A stretch of 64,000 bases of DNA. Origin: Chryseobacterium sp. MA9. GTDB lineage: Bacteria; Bacteroidota; Bacteroidia; Flavobacteriales; Weeksellaceae. Below, piece by piece: positions 17,940-27,583 of the stretch (within the stretch, counting starts at the first letter, position 1; every line of letters starts with the position of its first letter). Location: assembly GCF_024399315.1 (NCBI RefSeq), contig NZ_CP075170.1, positions 2,790,001 through 2,854,000 on the forward strand, in the 5' to 3' direction. The notes under the pieces are model-generated. The model was not told where the DNA came from, did no database searches, and saw nothing but the letters and a program-made list of their open reading frames with translations. The translations under genes and the position numbers were made by a program.

Positions 17940-18806
17940 ATGAAGTTATATCCAATACAATGTGGAAAATTTAAACTGGACGGCGGTGCTATGTTCGGAG
18001 TCGTCCCGAAGAGTCTGTGGGAAAAAACAAACCCGGCAGACGAAAAAAACCTGATTGAACTGGGAACACGTTCCCTGCTTATTGAAGACGGAAAAAAACT
18101 AATCCTGGTAGACTGTGGTCTTGGAAACAAACAGGATGATAAATTTTTCGGACATTATTCTCTTTGGGGAGATGATACTCTTGATAAAAATCTAAAGAAA
18201 TATGGTTTTATAAAGGAAGATATTACGGATGTATTTCTTACCCACCTTCACTTCGATCACTGTGGCGGCGCTATAGAATGGAATGATGACAGAACCGGAT
18301 ACAGACCAGCTTTCAAAAATGCCAACTTCTGGACTAATGAAAATCACTGGCAATGGGCAACAGAGCCAAACGCAAGGGAAAAAGCCAGTTTCCTGAAAGA
18401 AAACATTATGCCTATGCAGGAAAGTGGCCAGCTTAATTTTTTACCGCTTCCTACTACCGGAAACTACGGTTTTGCTCCGGATCTGAAGATGGATGTCATC
18501 TTTGTAGACGGTCATACAGAAAAACAGATGCTTCCGGTAATCCAATATCAGGAAAAAACAGTTGTTTTTGCTGCAGATCTTATTCCTACAGCAGGACATA
18601 TCAACCAGGTATATGTGATGGGATATGATACCAGACCTCTTTTAACATTGGAAGAGAAAGGAAAGTTCCTTAAGCAGTGTGTAGATAATGAATATATATT
18701 GTTCTTTGAACATGATGCTCATAATGAGCTTGCAAGTCTTAAAATGACCGACAAAGGGGTACGACTTGATGAGACGTTTAGCTTTAATGATGTTTTTGGA
18801 TATTAA
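17940..18806 (+). CDS. MBL-fold metallo-hydrolase
   Basis: A 288-residue metallo-beta-lactamase-fold enzyme. The zinc motif is THLHFDHCGG (His102, His104, Asp106, His107), with a further metal Asp in VFAADLIPT and a late His near the C-terminus. No signal peptide is present, so it is cytoplasmic. The substrate is unknown; the sequence resembles the broad lactonase/hydrolase group. It is only 13 bp after the PaiB-like gene and 9 bp before coaE, suggesting one transcript. Confidence 0.85.
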   Translation: MKLYPIQCGKFKLDGGAMFGVVPKSLWEKTNPADEKNLIELGTRSLLIEDGKKLILVDCGLGNKQDDKFFGHYSLWGDDTLDKNLKKYGFIKEDITDVFLTHLHFDHCGGAIEWNDDRTGYRPAFKNANFWTNENHWQWATEPNAREKASFLKENIMPMQESGQLNFLPLPTTGNYGFAPDLKMDVIFVDGHTEKQMLPVIQYQEKTVVFAADLIPTAGHINQVYVMGYDTRPLLTLEEKGKFLKQCVDNEYILFFEHDAHNELASLKMTDKGVRLDETFSFNDVFGY

Positions 18807-18815
18807 TTTTAAATC

Positions 18816-19445
18816 ATGGAAGAATTACATTCAGAAACACAGCAAGCTGAACCGGAACCAGCACCCAAAATCATAGGCTTAACAGGCGGTATAGGCTCTG
18901 GAAAAACTACAGTAGCACACTTTATAGAGGAATTCGGCTTTCCGGTTTATTATTCCGATGACAGAGCCAAGGCAATCGTCAATGAAAGCGAAGATTTGAA
19001 AATAAAGATCAAGGAACTTCTTGGTGAAGGATCTTATGATGAAAATGGATTGTATGACAGAAAATTTGTTGCCAGTAAAGTTTTCAACAATAATGATCTG
19101 CTCCAGCAATTAAATGAAATCATACACCCAGCTGTACGAATTGATTTTGAAGATTGGGTTAAGAAGCAAAGCAAATATTTGGTTTTCAAAGAAACCGCAT
19201 TATTGTTTGAACTGAGACTTAACAGACAATGTTATAAATCTCTTTTGGTAACGGCTGAGGATAATATCAGAGCTAAAAGGGTAATGGATAGAGATAACAA
19301 AACCTATCGTGAGGTAGAGGCTGTCATGGAAAAGCAGATGCCTGAAAGGGATAAAATTAAAATGGCAGATTGTATCATCTACAACAATACCAATCTGGAA
19401 GAATTAAAAGAACAGACTGAAAAAGTGATTTTTGCTATTGAATAG
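18816..19445 (+). CDS. coaE: Dephospho-CoA kinase
   Basis: A 209-residue kinase for the last step of coenzyme A synthesis. The P-loop GGIGSGKTT is at residues 24-32, and the DDRAK and family-typical VMDRDNKTYREV segments follow. An acidic, proline-containing N-terminal extension of about 17 residues precedes the family core. A terminator follows at once. Confidence 0.95.
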   Translation: MEELHSETQQAEPEPAPKIIGLTGGIGSGKTTVAHFIEEFGFPVYYSDDRAKAIVNESEDLKIKIKELLGEGSYDENGLYDRKFVASKVFNNNDLLQQLNEIIHPAVRIDFEDWVKKQSKYLVFKETALLFELRLNRQCYKSLLVTAEDNIRAKRVMDRDNKTYREVEAVMEKQMPERDKIKMADCIIYNNTNLEELKEQTEKVIFAIE

Positions 19446-19483
19446 AAATATTCTTAAAGGTTATTTTCTCAATTAAAGAATAA

Positions 19484-19511
19484 AAAAGCCCTCATTCTTT
19501 TGAGGGCTTTT
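19484..19511 (+). terminator. coaE terminator
   Basis: AAAAGCCCTCA pairs with TGAGGGCTTTT around a 6-base loop, followed by T-residues. Confidence 0.85.
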
Positions 19512-19515
19512 TGTA

Positions 19516-19735
19516 TTATTCCTTTATAAATTTCTTTTGAATGATATTTCTATTATCTTCAATATATATAACATATACACTGTTGATTAGTTTACTCATA
19601 TCAATCTTATTATTTAATATTATTCCTCCTGATATAAATTGGCCAGAAACGTTCTATAACTTATAATTAGCCTTATTACTAATATTTTTTATAATTATTG
19701 TAACTAATCAATATATAATAAGGATAATAAAAAAA
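19516..19735 (-). pseudogene. Decayed copy of a T9SS C-terminal sorting domain
   Basis: Read on the minus strand, this stretch parallels the last ~65 residues of the next gene (19782-24212) almost codon by codon: KNISNKANYKL, stop, NVSGQFISGG, ILNNKID, SKLINSVYVIYIEDN and QKKFIKE then stop. The intact paralog has KNISKRAKYKIYNAAGQ and RLINGVYVIDIDDN. A Tyr codon has become TAG, and another stop (TGA) and a short deletion lie further upstream. It is the relic of a duplicated or deleted secreted-protein gene and is not expressed as a functional protein. Confidence 0.75.
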
Positions 19736-19760
19736 TAAGCCTCCATTTCTGGAGGCTTAT
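19735..19760 (-). terminator. Terminator of the FN3/GEVED gene
   Basis: ATAAGCCTCCA pairs with TGGAGGCTTAT; on the minus strand a U-run follows. It lies just after the stop at 19782. Confidence 0.85.
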
Positions 19761-19781
19761 TCTATTTGAAATTTAGCTTAC

Positions 19782-22700
19782 TTATTCTTTGATAAATTTC
19801 TTCTGAACAGTTTTACCGTTATCATCGATATCGATTACATAAACACCGTTAATCAATCTGCTTACGTTGATTTGGTTATTCAGTAAGATACCATCTCCGA
19901 TTACCTGTCCGGCAGCATTATATATCTTATATTTAGCTCTCTTGCTGATATTTTTCACAAACAGTATTGAGCTTACCGGGTTAGGATAAATCATGATACC
20001 CGTCTGATCAATTGGATTAGCTACTATCGGTTTAGAGATTCTTACTGTGTAATCCTCTACTTCTCCATTTTTGAAGCTTGTACAGTTTACAGGGATACCA
20101 TCTCTTTCCATTGCTACTCTCATCACTACATATTTGTAATCTGTCATGCTTACAAACGCATCTGCCGGTACATTGAATTTACCTGAGATAGGGCTGTCTG
20201 TATTCGGTGGAGAGCTTAATACTCTTTCATTGATATCAAATTCACCATTTCTGTTGAAGTCAATCCATACTGCAATTCCTTCGTTATAAGTATTTCCTGT
20301 CCACTTCTTCTCAATGATGATCTCATTGTCTGTTGATCCCTGAATCATTTCGATGAATGTTTTAGGAACTCCTGTATAATCTGTATACGTTGATGCTCCT
20401 GATTCATTCTCCATCGTTTTTTTACCAGTAGGCTTCACTGTAACTTTAGAAATATGCTCTCCTGTAGAACTTCCTGAATTCATCTTACAATAAATTACTG
20501 TAGGAGTTGTGAAGTAATATGGAGGGGTATAATTTCCTGGTGTACCATTACAGATATTTACAACCTGCATTTCATATTTCGTTAATTCTGTAAGACCTGT
20601 TAATACAAGATTATTAACCAATGATGGTACTTCTGTCCAGCTTGGAATACCCACTTTTCTATATCTAAGAACGTAGGTTGCTCCTGGGAACGGATCCCAT
20701 TGGATCGCTGCAGAGGTAGGAAGCAATTGAGTAATCGTCAAGCCTGGAGGCGGAATTTCACAGATTCTTTCTGTTGTAAATACTTTAGGGTTAGAATATG
20801 GATTCAGAGTTGTTTCTCCGTTACACGTATTAGCAATCTGCACTTCGTAAGTAGTGAATGGCTCTAATGGAGTTACACTTCCTAATACATAAGTATTTGC
20901 AGGAGCTACCGGTAAACTAATAATATTCCATGTTGTAGTACCTACTTTTCTCCATCTCATTGTATAGGTAGAACTTGCTGCAAGCGGAGTCCATGTAATC
21001 AATGCTGTTGTTGGAGTAATATTACCTACTGTCACATTTGGAGGAGTAGGATCACATCTTGTAGTAAATGTCTTGATTGGAGTTGCTGTTCCAATAATAT
21101 CTCCACAAATTGCTGCTACTTCTACTTCATAAGTGGTAGCTGGTGTCAATCCGGTGATTACTAATGGAAGGTTACCCAATTGTGCTGAAGCATATACCTG
21201 TGTCCAGGCTGTTGTTCCCTGAACTCTGTATCTTACCACATAACTTACTCCTCCTCCTGTAATTGTAACAGTAGCTGTTGTATGAGTAGTAGTAAATGTA
21301 GGTGCATTTGGAGTTGCATTACTACAAGGTCTGATTCTTACTCTGTAGTCTTCCACTTCCCCATCTACTGCATTCTGACACATTACAGGAGCACTTGTAC
21401 GTTTTAGTACAACTCTCATTGTAGTTGTCAATGGACCAGTATAAGATGTTGAAGGAACGGCAAACGTAGCAGTAACAGGAGTAGTTGTATTAGCTGGAGA
21501 AATTAAAATTCTCTCAGCGTCTGTAAACTGTCCGTTTCTGTCAAAGTCGATCCATGCTGTTACAGCATCGTTACCTGTAGCTCCAGTCCAACCTTTAGCT
21601 ACAGAGATCTTATTATTTTGAGAATCAACATCTAAAGTAATAAGAGTCTCAGGTGTTGTATAGCTAGTATAATTAGTCTGTACTGAAGTATTGTTCATTG
21701 GAGGAACTCCAAGGTTCGAAGAGGTAACTGTTACATTCGAAATATGGTCATTTGTTCCTGTACCTGTCATAGGGCAGTAAGACAACGGTGGTGTTGTAAA
21801 CGTTACTGATGATGAGTAAGATCCTGTAGAACCTCCACATGTTGTAGAAACCTGAACTTCATAATTTGTCTGCTCAGTAAGACCAGTGATTCCATAGAAG
21901 TTTTGACCAGCTGGCACAGTAGCCGTCTGCCAAACACCTCCAGGAGTAGTTCTCCATCTTATATTATAAGTACCTCCTACAGTTGCAACCCATGATACTG
22001 TTGCAGTAGTTGCACCAATATTGTTTACTGTAATATTCGTTGGAGGAGCTGTTGTACAGTTTTGAGAATCTACAAATTTTACTGGATAATCTTCTACTTC
22101 TCCCTGAGTAAATGTTCCACAAGGGTTAGCATTATCAAAATATCTCATTACTACACGCATACGGGTAGGAAGAGTTCCAGTATATACATTTCCACTCGCT
22201 ACTGTAGGCACAGCAAAAGTTGCCGTTACCGGAGTCGTTGTATTATAAGTAGTATTAAGGATTCTCTCACTTGTTTCAAATGTTCCGTTTCTGTTAAAAT
22301 CAACCCAAGCTGAAACTCCATAAGATGTAGGAGAACCTGGCCAGTATTTGTTCACAGAAATTTTATTATTTGCAGAACCTCTTTCAAATATCACTATTCT
22401 TGTAGGGTCTGGTGTGTAATCTTTATAGTTATCTGATCCTGAATTACTCAACATGATAGGAGTATTCGTAGGAGTAACGGTTACATTATTAATATATCCA
22501 CTAGTAGCAGTATTACCTGTAGGACCTGCTGTACAATAAGTAAGAGCCGGAGTTGTAAAGTTTACACTCGGAGAGAATGCACCTGTAGTACCTCCACAAA
22601 TTGTAGCTACCTGAACTTCATATGCTGTCTGCTCTAATAATCCTGTAAGCATTTGGTTACTTACCAAAGGTGTATTTACAGCAATCTGCTGCCATGCACC

Positions 22701-24212
22701 AGAAGGAGAAACTCTATATCTTACAATATAAGTAGCTCCTGTAGTTGATGTCCAAGTAACGTTAGCTGAAGAAGGAGTTACATTGTTTACCTGAATATCA
22801 GACGGTGGAGCTGTAGTACATGCTGACAAATCAATAAGTTTAACAGCATAGTCTTCTGTCTCACCATAAGAATATGTACCACAAGCATTAATAGGGCTGT
22901 ACTCATTCATTACAACACGCATTCTGGTAGTTAGGTTTCCAGTATACGCACCACCTGCGGCAGTTGGTATATTGAATGTGGCTGTAACCGGTGTTGTCGT
23001 ATTACTTGGAGAAGTCAATACTCTTTCAGTAGCTTCAAAAACACCATTACGGTTAAAGTCAATCCAAACTCCTGTTAAGAAGCTATATTGGTAACCCGGC
23101 CATGTTTTTGCTACAGAAACAGTAGCAGTACCACCTCTTACTAAAGTAACTAATCTTGTAGGATCTGTACTATAATCTGTATAACCACTTTGATTAGAGT
23201 TACTGTTCATTGAAGGAGCTCCTTGCGCATTGACTGTAACCTGACTTATATACCCGTCAATAAAAGTACTCGTCGCTGCTGAATTACAATAACTGAGCGC
23301 TGGAGTTGTAAAGTTTACGCTGGAAGAAAATGCTCCCTGAGCACCTCCACAGACCGTAGCAACCTGAACTTCATATTGGGTTTGTTCTGTTAGCCCGGTA
23401 ATGATCTGATTTCCTACCAAAGGTGTTGTTACGTTAATTGTAACCCAAGGTCCTCCCGCTACAGGTCTGTATCGTACAACATATGTAGCTCCTGCAGAAA
23501 GATACCATCCTACATTAGCTGAAACTGTTGTAAGGTTTGAAACTGTAATGTTGGTAGGCGGCGCGGCTGAACAAGCTGGCAGCTGATGGCTTTCCAACTG
23601 TACTCTAGGAATATCCGCAAGTCTGTCTTTTGCTGGAGGTGGTGCAGCAGGATCTGGGTTTGCAGAATCTTCATAGTAGATCATTCCTCTGTTTGCTCCT
23701 GCATTATAAGATCCCCAAGCCGTACCTGGCGAAGATGAATAACCTGGAGTTTTTTCATTTACAGCAATCACAAGATTGTCTGTCCCGTTCCACAAAAACG
23801 GAGTCGCCAATTGAAGAGTTACCCAGTTCCCATTTGTGAGGTTAGGTAAAGTTCCAGAGAAAACCTGGGTCAAAGAACTTAATGGAACCCAGTTTGTAGT
23901 AGTTGCAAAGTTATTCTGGGTTGTGTTTCCCATATATACCACCCAATCCTTATATACATCCTGTGAGGTTGAAACGGTGGTGGCATAAAACTTTACAGCT
24001 GTGATATAGGTCGACGTACCTATGGCAGTCGAAACTTCCGCAGCAGTATATATCTGCTGAGAATAGCTATACCCATAATAGGAACGTATGGGGAGATACA
24101 CTGAGGTACCTGTTCCTGTCCCGATCTGTCCTGCCTGAGCTGAGACTTTGGATACAAAGCCTGTACAAATCAAACAGAGAAACAGAATTAAAGAGGTAAA
24201 GAATTTCTTCAT
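19782..24212 (-). CDS. Large secreted FN3/GEVED-repeat protein with T9SS sorting domain
   Basis: A 1476-residue surface or secreted protein. An N-terminal signal peptide ends near Ala25, then comes a ~180-residue jelly-roll-like N-domain (about 30-210). From residue 214 fibronectin type III domains (each starting Cys-x-x-x-x-P-P-like and ending VNFTTP) alternate with GEVED domains (WIDFNRNG ... GE(V/T)EDY). There are four GEVED domains and six FN3 domains: three FN3-GEVED pairs, then three FN3 in a row, then a final GEVED. A type A T9SS sorting domain fills about 1406-1476 (IYPNP ... KKFIKE). It is probably exported by the type IX system and anchored or released; an adhesive role is inferred. 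Confidence 0.9.
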   Translation of the reverse strand: MKKFFTSLILFLCLICTGFVSKVSAQAGQIGTGTGTSVYLPIRSYYGYSYSQQIYTAAEVSTAIGTSTYITAVKFYATTVSTSQDVYKDWVVYMGNTTQNNFATTTNWVPLSSLTQVFSGTLPNLTNGNWVTLQLATPFLWNGTDNLVIAVNEKTPGYSSSPGTAWGSYNAGANRGMIYYEDSANPDPAAPPPAKDRLADIPRVQLESHQLPACSAAPPTNITVSNLTTVSANVGWYLSAGATYVVRYRPVAGGPWVTINVTTPLVGNQIITGLTEQTQYEVQVATVCGGAQGAFSSSVNFTTPALSYCNSAATSTFIDGYISQVTVNAQGAPSMNSNSNQSGYTDYSTDPTRLVTLVRGGTATVSVAKTWPGYQYSFLTGVWIDFNRNGVFEATERVLTSPSNTTTPVTATFNIPTAAGGAYTGNLTTRMRVVMNEYSPINACGTYSYGETEDYAVKLIDLSACTTAPPSDIQVNNVTPSSANVTWTSTTGATYIVRYRVSPSGAWQQIAVNTPLVSNQMLTGLLEQTAYEVQVATICGGTTGAFSPSVNFTTPALTYCTAGPTGNTATSGYINNVTVTPTNTPIMLSNSGSDNYKDYTPDPTRIVIFERGSANNKISVNKYWPGSPTSYGVSAWVDFNRNGTFETSERILNTTYNTTTPVTATFAVPTVASGNVYTGTLPTRMRVVMRYFDNANPCGTFTQGEVEDYPVKFVDSQNCTTAPPTNITVNNIGATTATVSWVATVGGTYNIRWRTTPGGVWQTATVPAGQNFYGITGLTEQTNYEVQVSTTCGGSTGSYSSSVTFTTPPLSYCPMTGTGTNDHISNVTVTSSNLGVPPMNNTSVQTNYTSYTTPETLITLDVDSQNNKISVAKGWTGATGNDAVTAWIDFDRNGQFTDAERILISPANTTTPVTATFAVPSTSYTGPLTTTMRVVLKRTSAPVMCQNAVDGEVEDYRVRIRPCSNATPNAPTFTTTHTTATVTITGGGVSYVVRYRVQGTTAWTQVYASAQLGNLPLVITGLTPATTYEVEVAAICGDIIGTATPIKTFTTRCDPTPPNVTVGNITPTTALITWTPLAASSTYTMRWRKVGTTTWNIISLPVAPANTYVLGSVTPLEPFTTYEVQIANTCNGETTLNPYSNPKVFTTERICEIPPPGLTITQLLPTSAAIQWDPFPGATYVLRYRKVGIPSWTEVPSLVNNLVLTGLTELTKYEMQVVNICNGTPGNYTPPYYFTTPTVIYCKMNSGSSTGEHISKVTVKPTGKKTMENESGASTYTDYTGVPKTFIEMIQGSTDNEIIIEKKWTGNTYNEGIAVWIDFNRNGEFDINERVLSSPPNTDSPISGKFNVPADAFVSMTDYKYVVMRVAMERDGIPVNCTSFKNGEVEDYTVRISKPIVANPIDQTGIMIYPNPVSSILFVKNISKRAKYKIYNAAGQVIGDGILLNNQINVSRLINGVYVIDIDDNGKTVQKKFIKE

Positions 24213-24239
24213 AATGTTTTCATTATAATATTAATCATA

Positions 24240-24247
24240 CAAATCTA
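24240..24247 (-). promoter_or_regulatory. -7 box (TAGATTTG) for the FN3/GEVED gene
   Basis: On the minus strand it matches TAnnTTTG and lies 27 bp before the start codon. Confidence 0.5.
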
Positions 24248-24332
24248 ATCATTTTTTATTATTAATTTATAGGTGCATTTAGGTTTTTTTTGTAAAAACA
24301 CAATAATATATCCACTTATGCTTTAAATAAAG

Positions 24333-24358
24333 AAATCCCCGGGAAAGCCCGGGGATTT
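24333..24358 (-). terminator. Terminator of the metalloprotease gene
   Basis: An 11-bp perfect stem, AAATCCCCGGG with its complement, lies 22 bp after the metalloprotease stop. Confidence 0.85.
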
Positions 24359-24379
24359 ACTAATATTTAAAGGTTATCT

Positions 24380-27300
24380 TTATTTTTTAATGAATTTAGA
24401 TTTGAATTGCTCAATTCCTTTATCATCTATTGTAATTACATAACCACCTTTAACTAAAGCTGAAACATTCACTTTTCCATTATTGATATTTCCTCTATCT
24501 ACTAATTGTCCAGCAGCACTATAGATTTTATAAGTAGCTTTATCTGAAACTTTAGTAACATTTAGAACATCACTTGCAGGGTTTGGATAAATCTGAATAC
24601 CATTATTTTTAACAGCAGTTTCAGAAGTAGCAAGGTTACCAGTAATAACTACGTTATAGTCTTCAACCTCTCCGTAATCAAAATTATTTCCACATAGATA
24701 ATCTGCTGGTAATGATAAGCCTGCATTTGTATCACCTACAAAAAATACTACAACTCTCATTCTTAATGGCTGTCCTTCCACTGCATTACTTGGAATTGTA
24801 ACATTCCCTGTTACTACAGTTGGCGACGGAGTAAGCGCTACAGGGTAGTTCAATACTCTTTCTGTTTCGCTGAAAACACCATCCTTATTAAAATCAATAA
24901 ATGCTGCTACTGTATCATAATCAGCAACATCTGGGTTACTAGCAGTGACAGACATAGGATAAACATTCCCTTTTGTTAAATTAATCTGAAGCGCAGTATT
25001 TGTTGTATAATTTGTATATGTACTGCTTGCTGAAGTATTATTTATATTCGCAAGTGTTACATTGGAAATATACTCATAGTTTGCATTAGCCGTAGCAGCA
25101 GTACAATAAGCAAGTACAGGTGTACTGAAGTTTACAGATGCAGAATATGTACCTACCGTAGTTCCACAAACTAAAGCAACCTGAATTTCATACGTTGTAC
25201 CATCAATTAAATTGCTTAAGTTGATTGAAGGAACTGTTGTATCAGCTTCAGTCCATACTGTTGCACCTACCTTTCTATAACGTACTTTATAAGTTGCTCC
25301 AGTATAAGACATCCAAGATGCACTAGCTGAAGACACAGTAATATTGCTCACCACTAAATTTGTTGGAGCAGCGCTGCTACATGCAGATAGAGGTGCAATA
25401 CTAACAGGTCCAACAGCATAGAAAACATTCCCTATTGAAGAAATTCTTACTTTAATCGTCTGTCCATTCAAAGCAGAAGGGAAAGTAAAGTTTTCAGTTC
25501 CGTCATTAGGTGTTGATGCTGATAACACAGTCCAAGTTGTTCCGTTATCTGTAGTATAGTCGATCTTTACATTAGCAACATTATAAGGAGCAGCATTAGT
25601 ATTGGCAACAATCCACTGAATTGGAGTTGGCGTATTCACATCTGCATATTGATTAGCTACTCTGAAAGGACCATTATCTCCCACAACAATCGTCTGAACT
25701 TTAAAAGCTGACTGCTGTTGAGCCACATTAGAGTTATTATCTCTAACAGTTAGTGCAAAGTTTGTCGTTCTTGCTACAGTTGATACCGCTTCCCAAGTAT
25801 TGTTTGCATTATTTAATACTCCATTCATTACAGATGCAAATTTTGGAAAGTATCTTGTAGGGTTTGTACTAGGCGGAGAAGATCTGAATGAAGCTCCAGA
25901 CATTGTATTTCCTAAGTTAAACTTATTAATAGAAACTGACGCATTATCAACTTCTTCCCAAGAATAAGTCATTGGATCATTTTCAGGATCTGTAGCACCA
26001 CCTGTTAAAACAAAAGCAGTCCCTTTAGGTATAGTATATGTTGGTAGATCCGTAATTACCGGTGGATTGTTGGTAATTGTAGTTTCTACATCACAAGTTT
26101 TTGCAATTAAATTAGCCTGAACCTGACCGATACTTGCTTTATGGAAATAAGGATCAGAATTAGCCTGAACATCTGTATTAGGACCAGTAATACCTGCATA
26201 TCCCATAATGGTAGTTCCTGAACCAGGTTCCATATTTACCCCACTTCCTTCAATATTATGAGAGAAAGTATGGTTAGCTCCTAATTGGTGCCCCATCTCA
26301 TGAGCAACATAATCGATATCAAAGCTATCACCTGATGGAATTCCATTTGCCGGGGAAGTAAATCCTGAACCTTTTCCTTTAGGAACTGTAGTGGTAGGAT
26401 TAATACATACACATCCGATACATCCGGCATTTCCTCCACCTCCTGATTTACCGAATAAGTGTCCGATATCATAGTTGACATCTCCTACATTGGCTGTCAA
26501 AGCAGCCTGTAGTTGTCCATTCCATGCACCTCCTGCTCCTGTAGCAGCAGCAGAATATGGATCATTATTCGGATCAATATAAATTACACCCGGAAAGTTT
26601 TGCAAATTCAAATGCAATGCAAAATCTTTCTCAAAAACTCCGTTTACTCTGGTTAAAGTATTATTAATCGCAACAAGTGCTGGAGCTCTTTTCTGATCAT
26701 CTGTAGCTGTAGCAGGTACACCAGCAAGCCCCATAAAGTATTGAGTATACTCACCGGTAACAGACATTGCCAGTCTCATTGTTCTGTATTTCTTATCAGA
26801 ACTCTTGTTGAAAGTTGTTGCCTGATTTGAGAATGACTGCCCATTTTTTAATAAGGCATCTATTTCCTTTTTAGCAACAGGAGATTCTTCTGTAGAACAT
26901 AAGAATCCATTTTTCTCTTTTTTAGTTTTAGGATGAACAGCATAAACTGTTTTATCTGCAGAAGCCGGGTCAATAAACTCATAGCTATCTCCATGGATGA
27001 TCATCGACTGAAAATCATTAGGAGCAACACTGAATCTTAAATACTTGGTAGGGTCCTCTACACTTGTTCCAACATAAGATCCTAATTCATACTTGTCTGC
27101 CAGTTCTTTTACAACTACTGGAAAACTGTATACATTAAATCTTTCAATCTTCCCGCTCATAGTGGGAAGAGAAATCACTACAGGAGCGGCATTTGTACCC
27201 ATTTCCTGTGCATTCTTCAGCTGAGATCTCAGTAAGTTCAGGTCTAACTTATAGTACCCGTTACCTCTTACATTAGATTGATCTACTCTGAATCCTGTAC

Positions 27301-27403
27301 TTCTTTTGTTATCGTCTCCTTTTTTAAAGGAAGTTGGTGTCCATTGCCCGAACACGGCTCCTCCTATAAAAGTAAACATTAAAGCAGTAAATACTCTTTT
27401 CAT
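24380..27403 (-). CDS. Secreted reprolysin-like metalloprotease with FN3, GEVED and T9SS domains
   Basis: A 1007-residue secreted zinc protease. The signal peptide ends near Gly19-Gln20. The metzincin motif HEMGHQLGANH is at 368-378 and the Met-turn IMGY at 399-402, as in M12B/reprolysin-like enzymes. Downstream come Ig-like domains, one FN3 domain (from about 685), one GEVED domain ending GEVEDYNV, and a type A T9SS sorting domain (about 937-1007, beginning IYPNPASD). It shares the FN3-GEVED-T9SS layout with the gene 167 bp downstream; the two have separate promoters and terminators. Substrate unknown. Confidence 0.93.
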   Translation of the reverse strand: MKRVFTALMFTFIGGAVFGQWTPTSFKKGDDNKRSTGFRVDQSNVRGNGYYKLDLNLLRSQLKNAQEMGTNAAPVVISLPTMSGKIERFNVYSFPVVVKELADKYELGSYVGTSVEDPTKYLRFSVAPNDFQSMIIHGDSYEFIDPASADKTVYAVHPKTKKEKNGFLCSTEESPVAKKEIDALLKNGQSFSNQATTFNKSSDKKYRTMRLAMSVTGEYTQYFMGLAGVPATATDDQKRAPALVAINNTLTRVNGVFEKDFALHLNLQNFPGVIYIDPNNDPYSAAATGAGGAWNGQLQAALTANVGDVNYDIGHLFGKSGGGGNAGCIGCVCINPTTTVPKGKGSGFTSPANGIPSGDSFDIDYVAHEMGHQLGANHTFSHNIEGSGVNMEPGSGTTIMGYAGITGPNTDVQANSDPYFHKASIGQVQANLIAKTCDVETTITNNPPVITDLPTYTIPKGTAFVLTGGATDPENDPMTYSWEEVDNASVSINKFNLGNTMSGASFRSSPPSTNPTRYFPKFASVMNGVLNNANNTWEAVSTVARTTNFALTVRDNNSNVAQQQSAFKVQTIVVGDNGPFRVANQYADVNTPTPIQWIVANTNAAPYNVANVKIDYTTDNGTTWTVLSASTPNDGTENFTFPSALNGQTIKVRISSIGNVFYAVGPVSIAPLSACSSAAPTNLVVSNITVSSASASWMSYTGATYKVRYRKVGATVWTEADTTVPSINLSNLIDGTTYEIQVALVCGTTVGTYSASVNFSTPVLAYCTAATANANYEYISNVTLANINNTSASSTYTNYTTNTALQINLTKGNVYPMSVTASNPDVADYDTVAAFIDFNKDGVFSETERVLNYPVALTPSPTVVTGNVTIPSNAVEGQPLRMRVVVFFVGDTNAGLSLPADYLCGNNFDYGEVEDYNVVITGNLATSETAVKNNGIQIYPNPASDVLNVTKVSDKATYKIYSAAGQLVDRGNINNGKVNVSALVKGGYVITIDDKGIEQFKSKFIKK

Positions 27404-27430
27404 AAATTAAAACACAATTATAATTTCCGC

Positions 27431-27438
27431 CAAATATA
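27431..27438 (-). promoter_or_regulatory. -7 box (TATATTTG) for the metalloprotease gene
   Basis: Exact TAnnTTTG match on the minus strand, 27 bp before the start codon. Confidence 0.55.
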
Positions 27439-27583
27439 ACTATTTTATAAGTCTCACAGATAAAATAAGCTAATATTTTTCAATATAATATATCTATCCT
27501 CTACATCCATTAAAAAAAACACAAACTTTAGACTATTCTAAAGTTTGTATTTTATGTATTTTAAATATCAAGAAATAATATTT

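Noticed and set aside
22062..22313. ORF antisense to the FN3/GEVED gene
   Set aside because: Ser/Arg/Tyr-rich shadow of repetitive GEVED codons.
19782..24212. Repetitive FN3/GEVED DNA considered as a CRISPR or satellite array
   Set aside because: The period is set by protein modules of 80-250 residues in one open frame; there are no short identical repeats with unique spacers.
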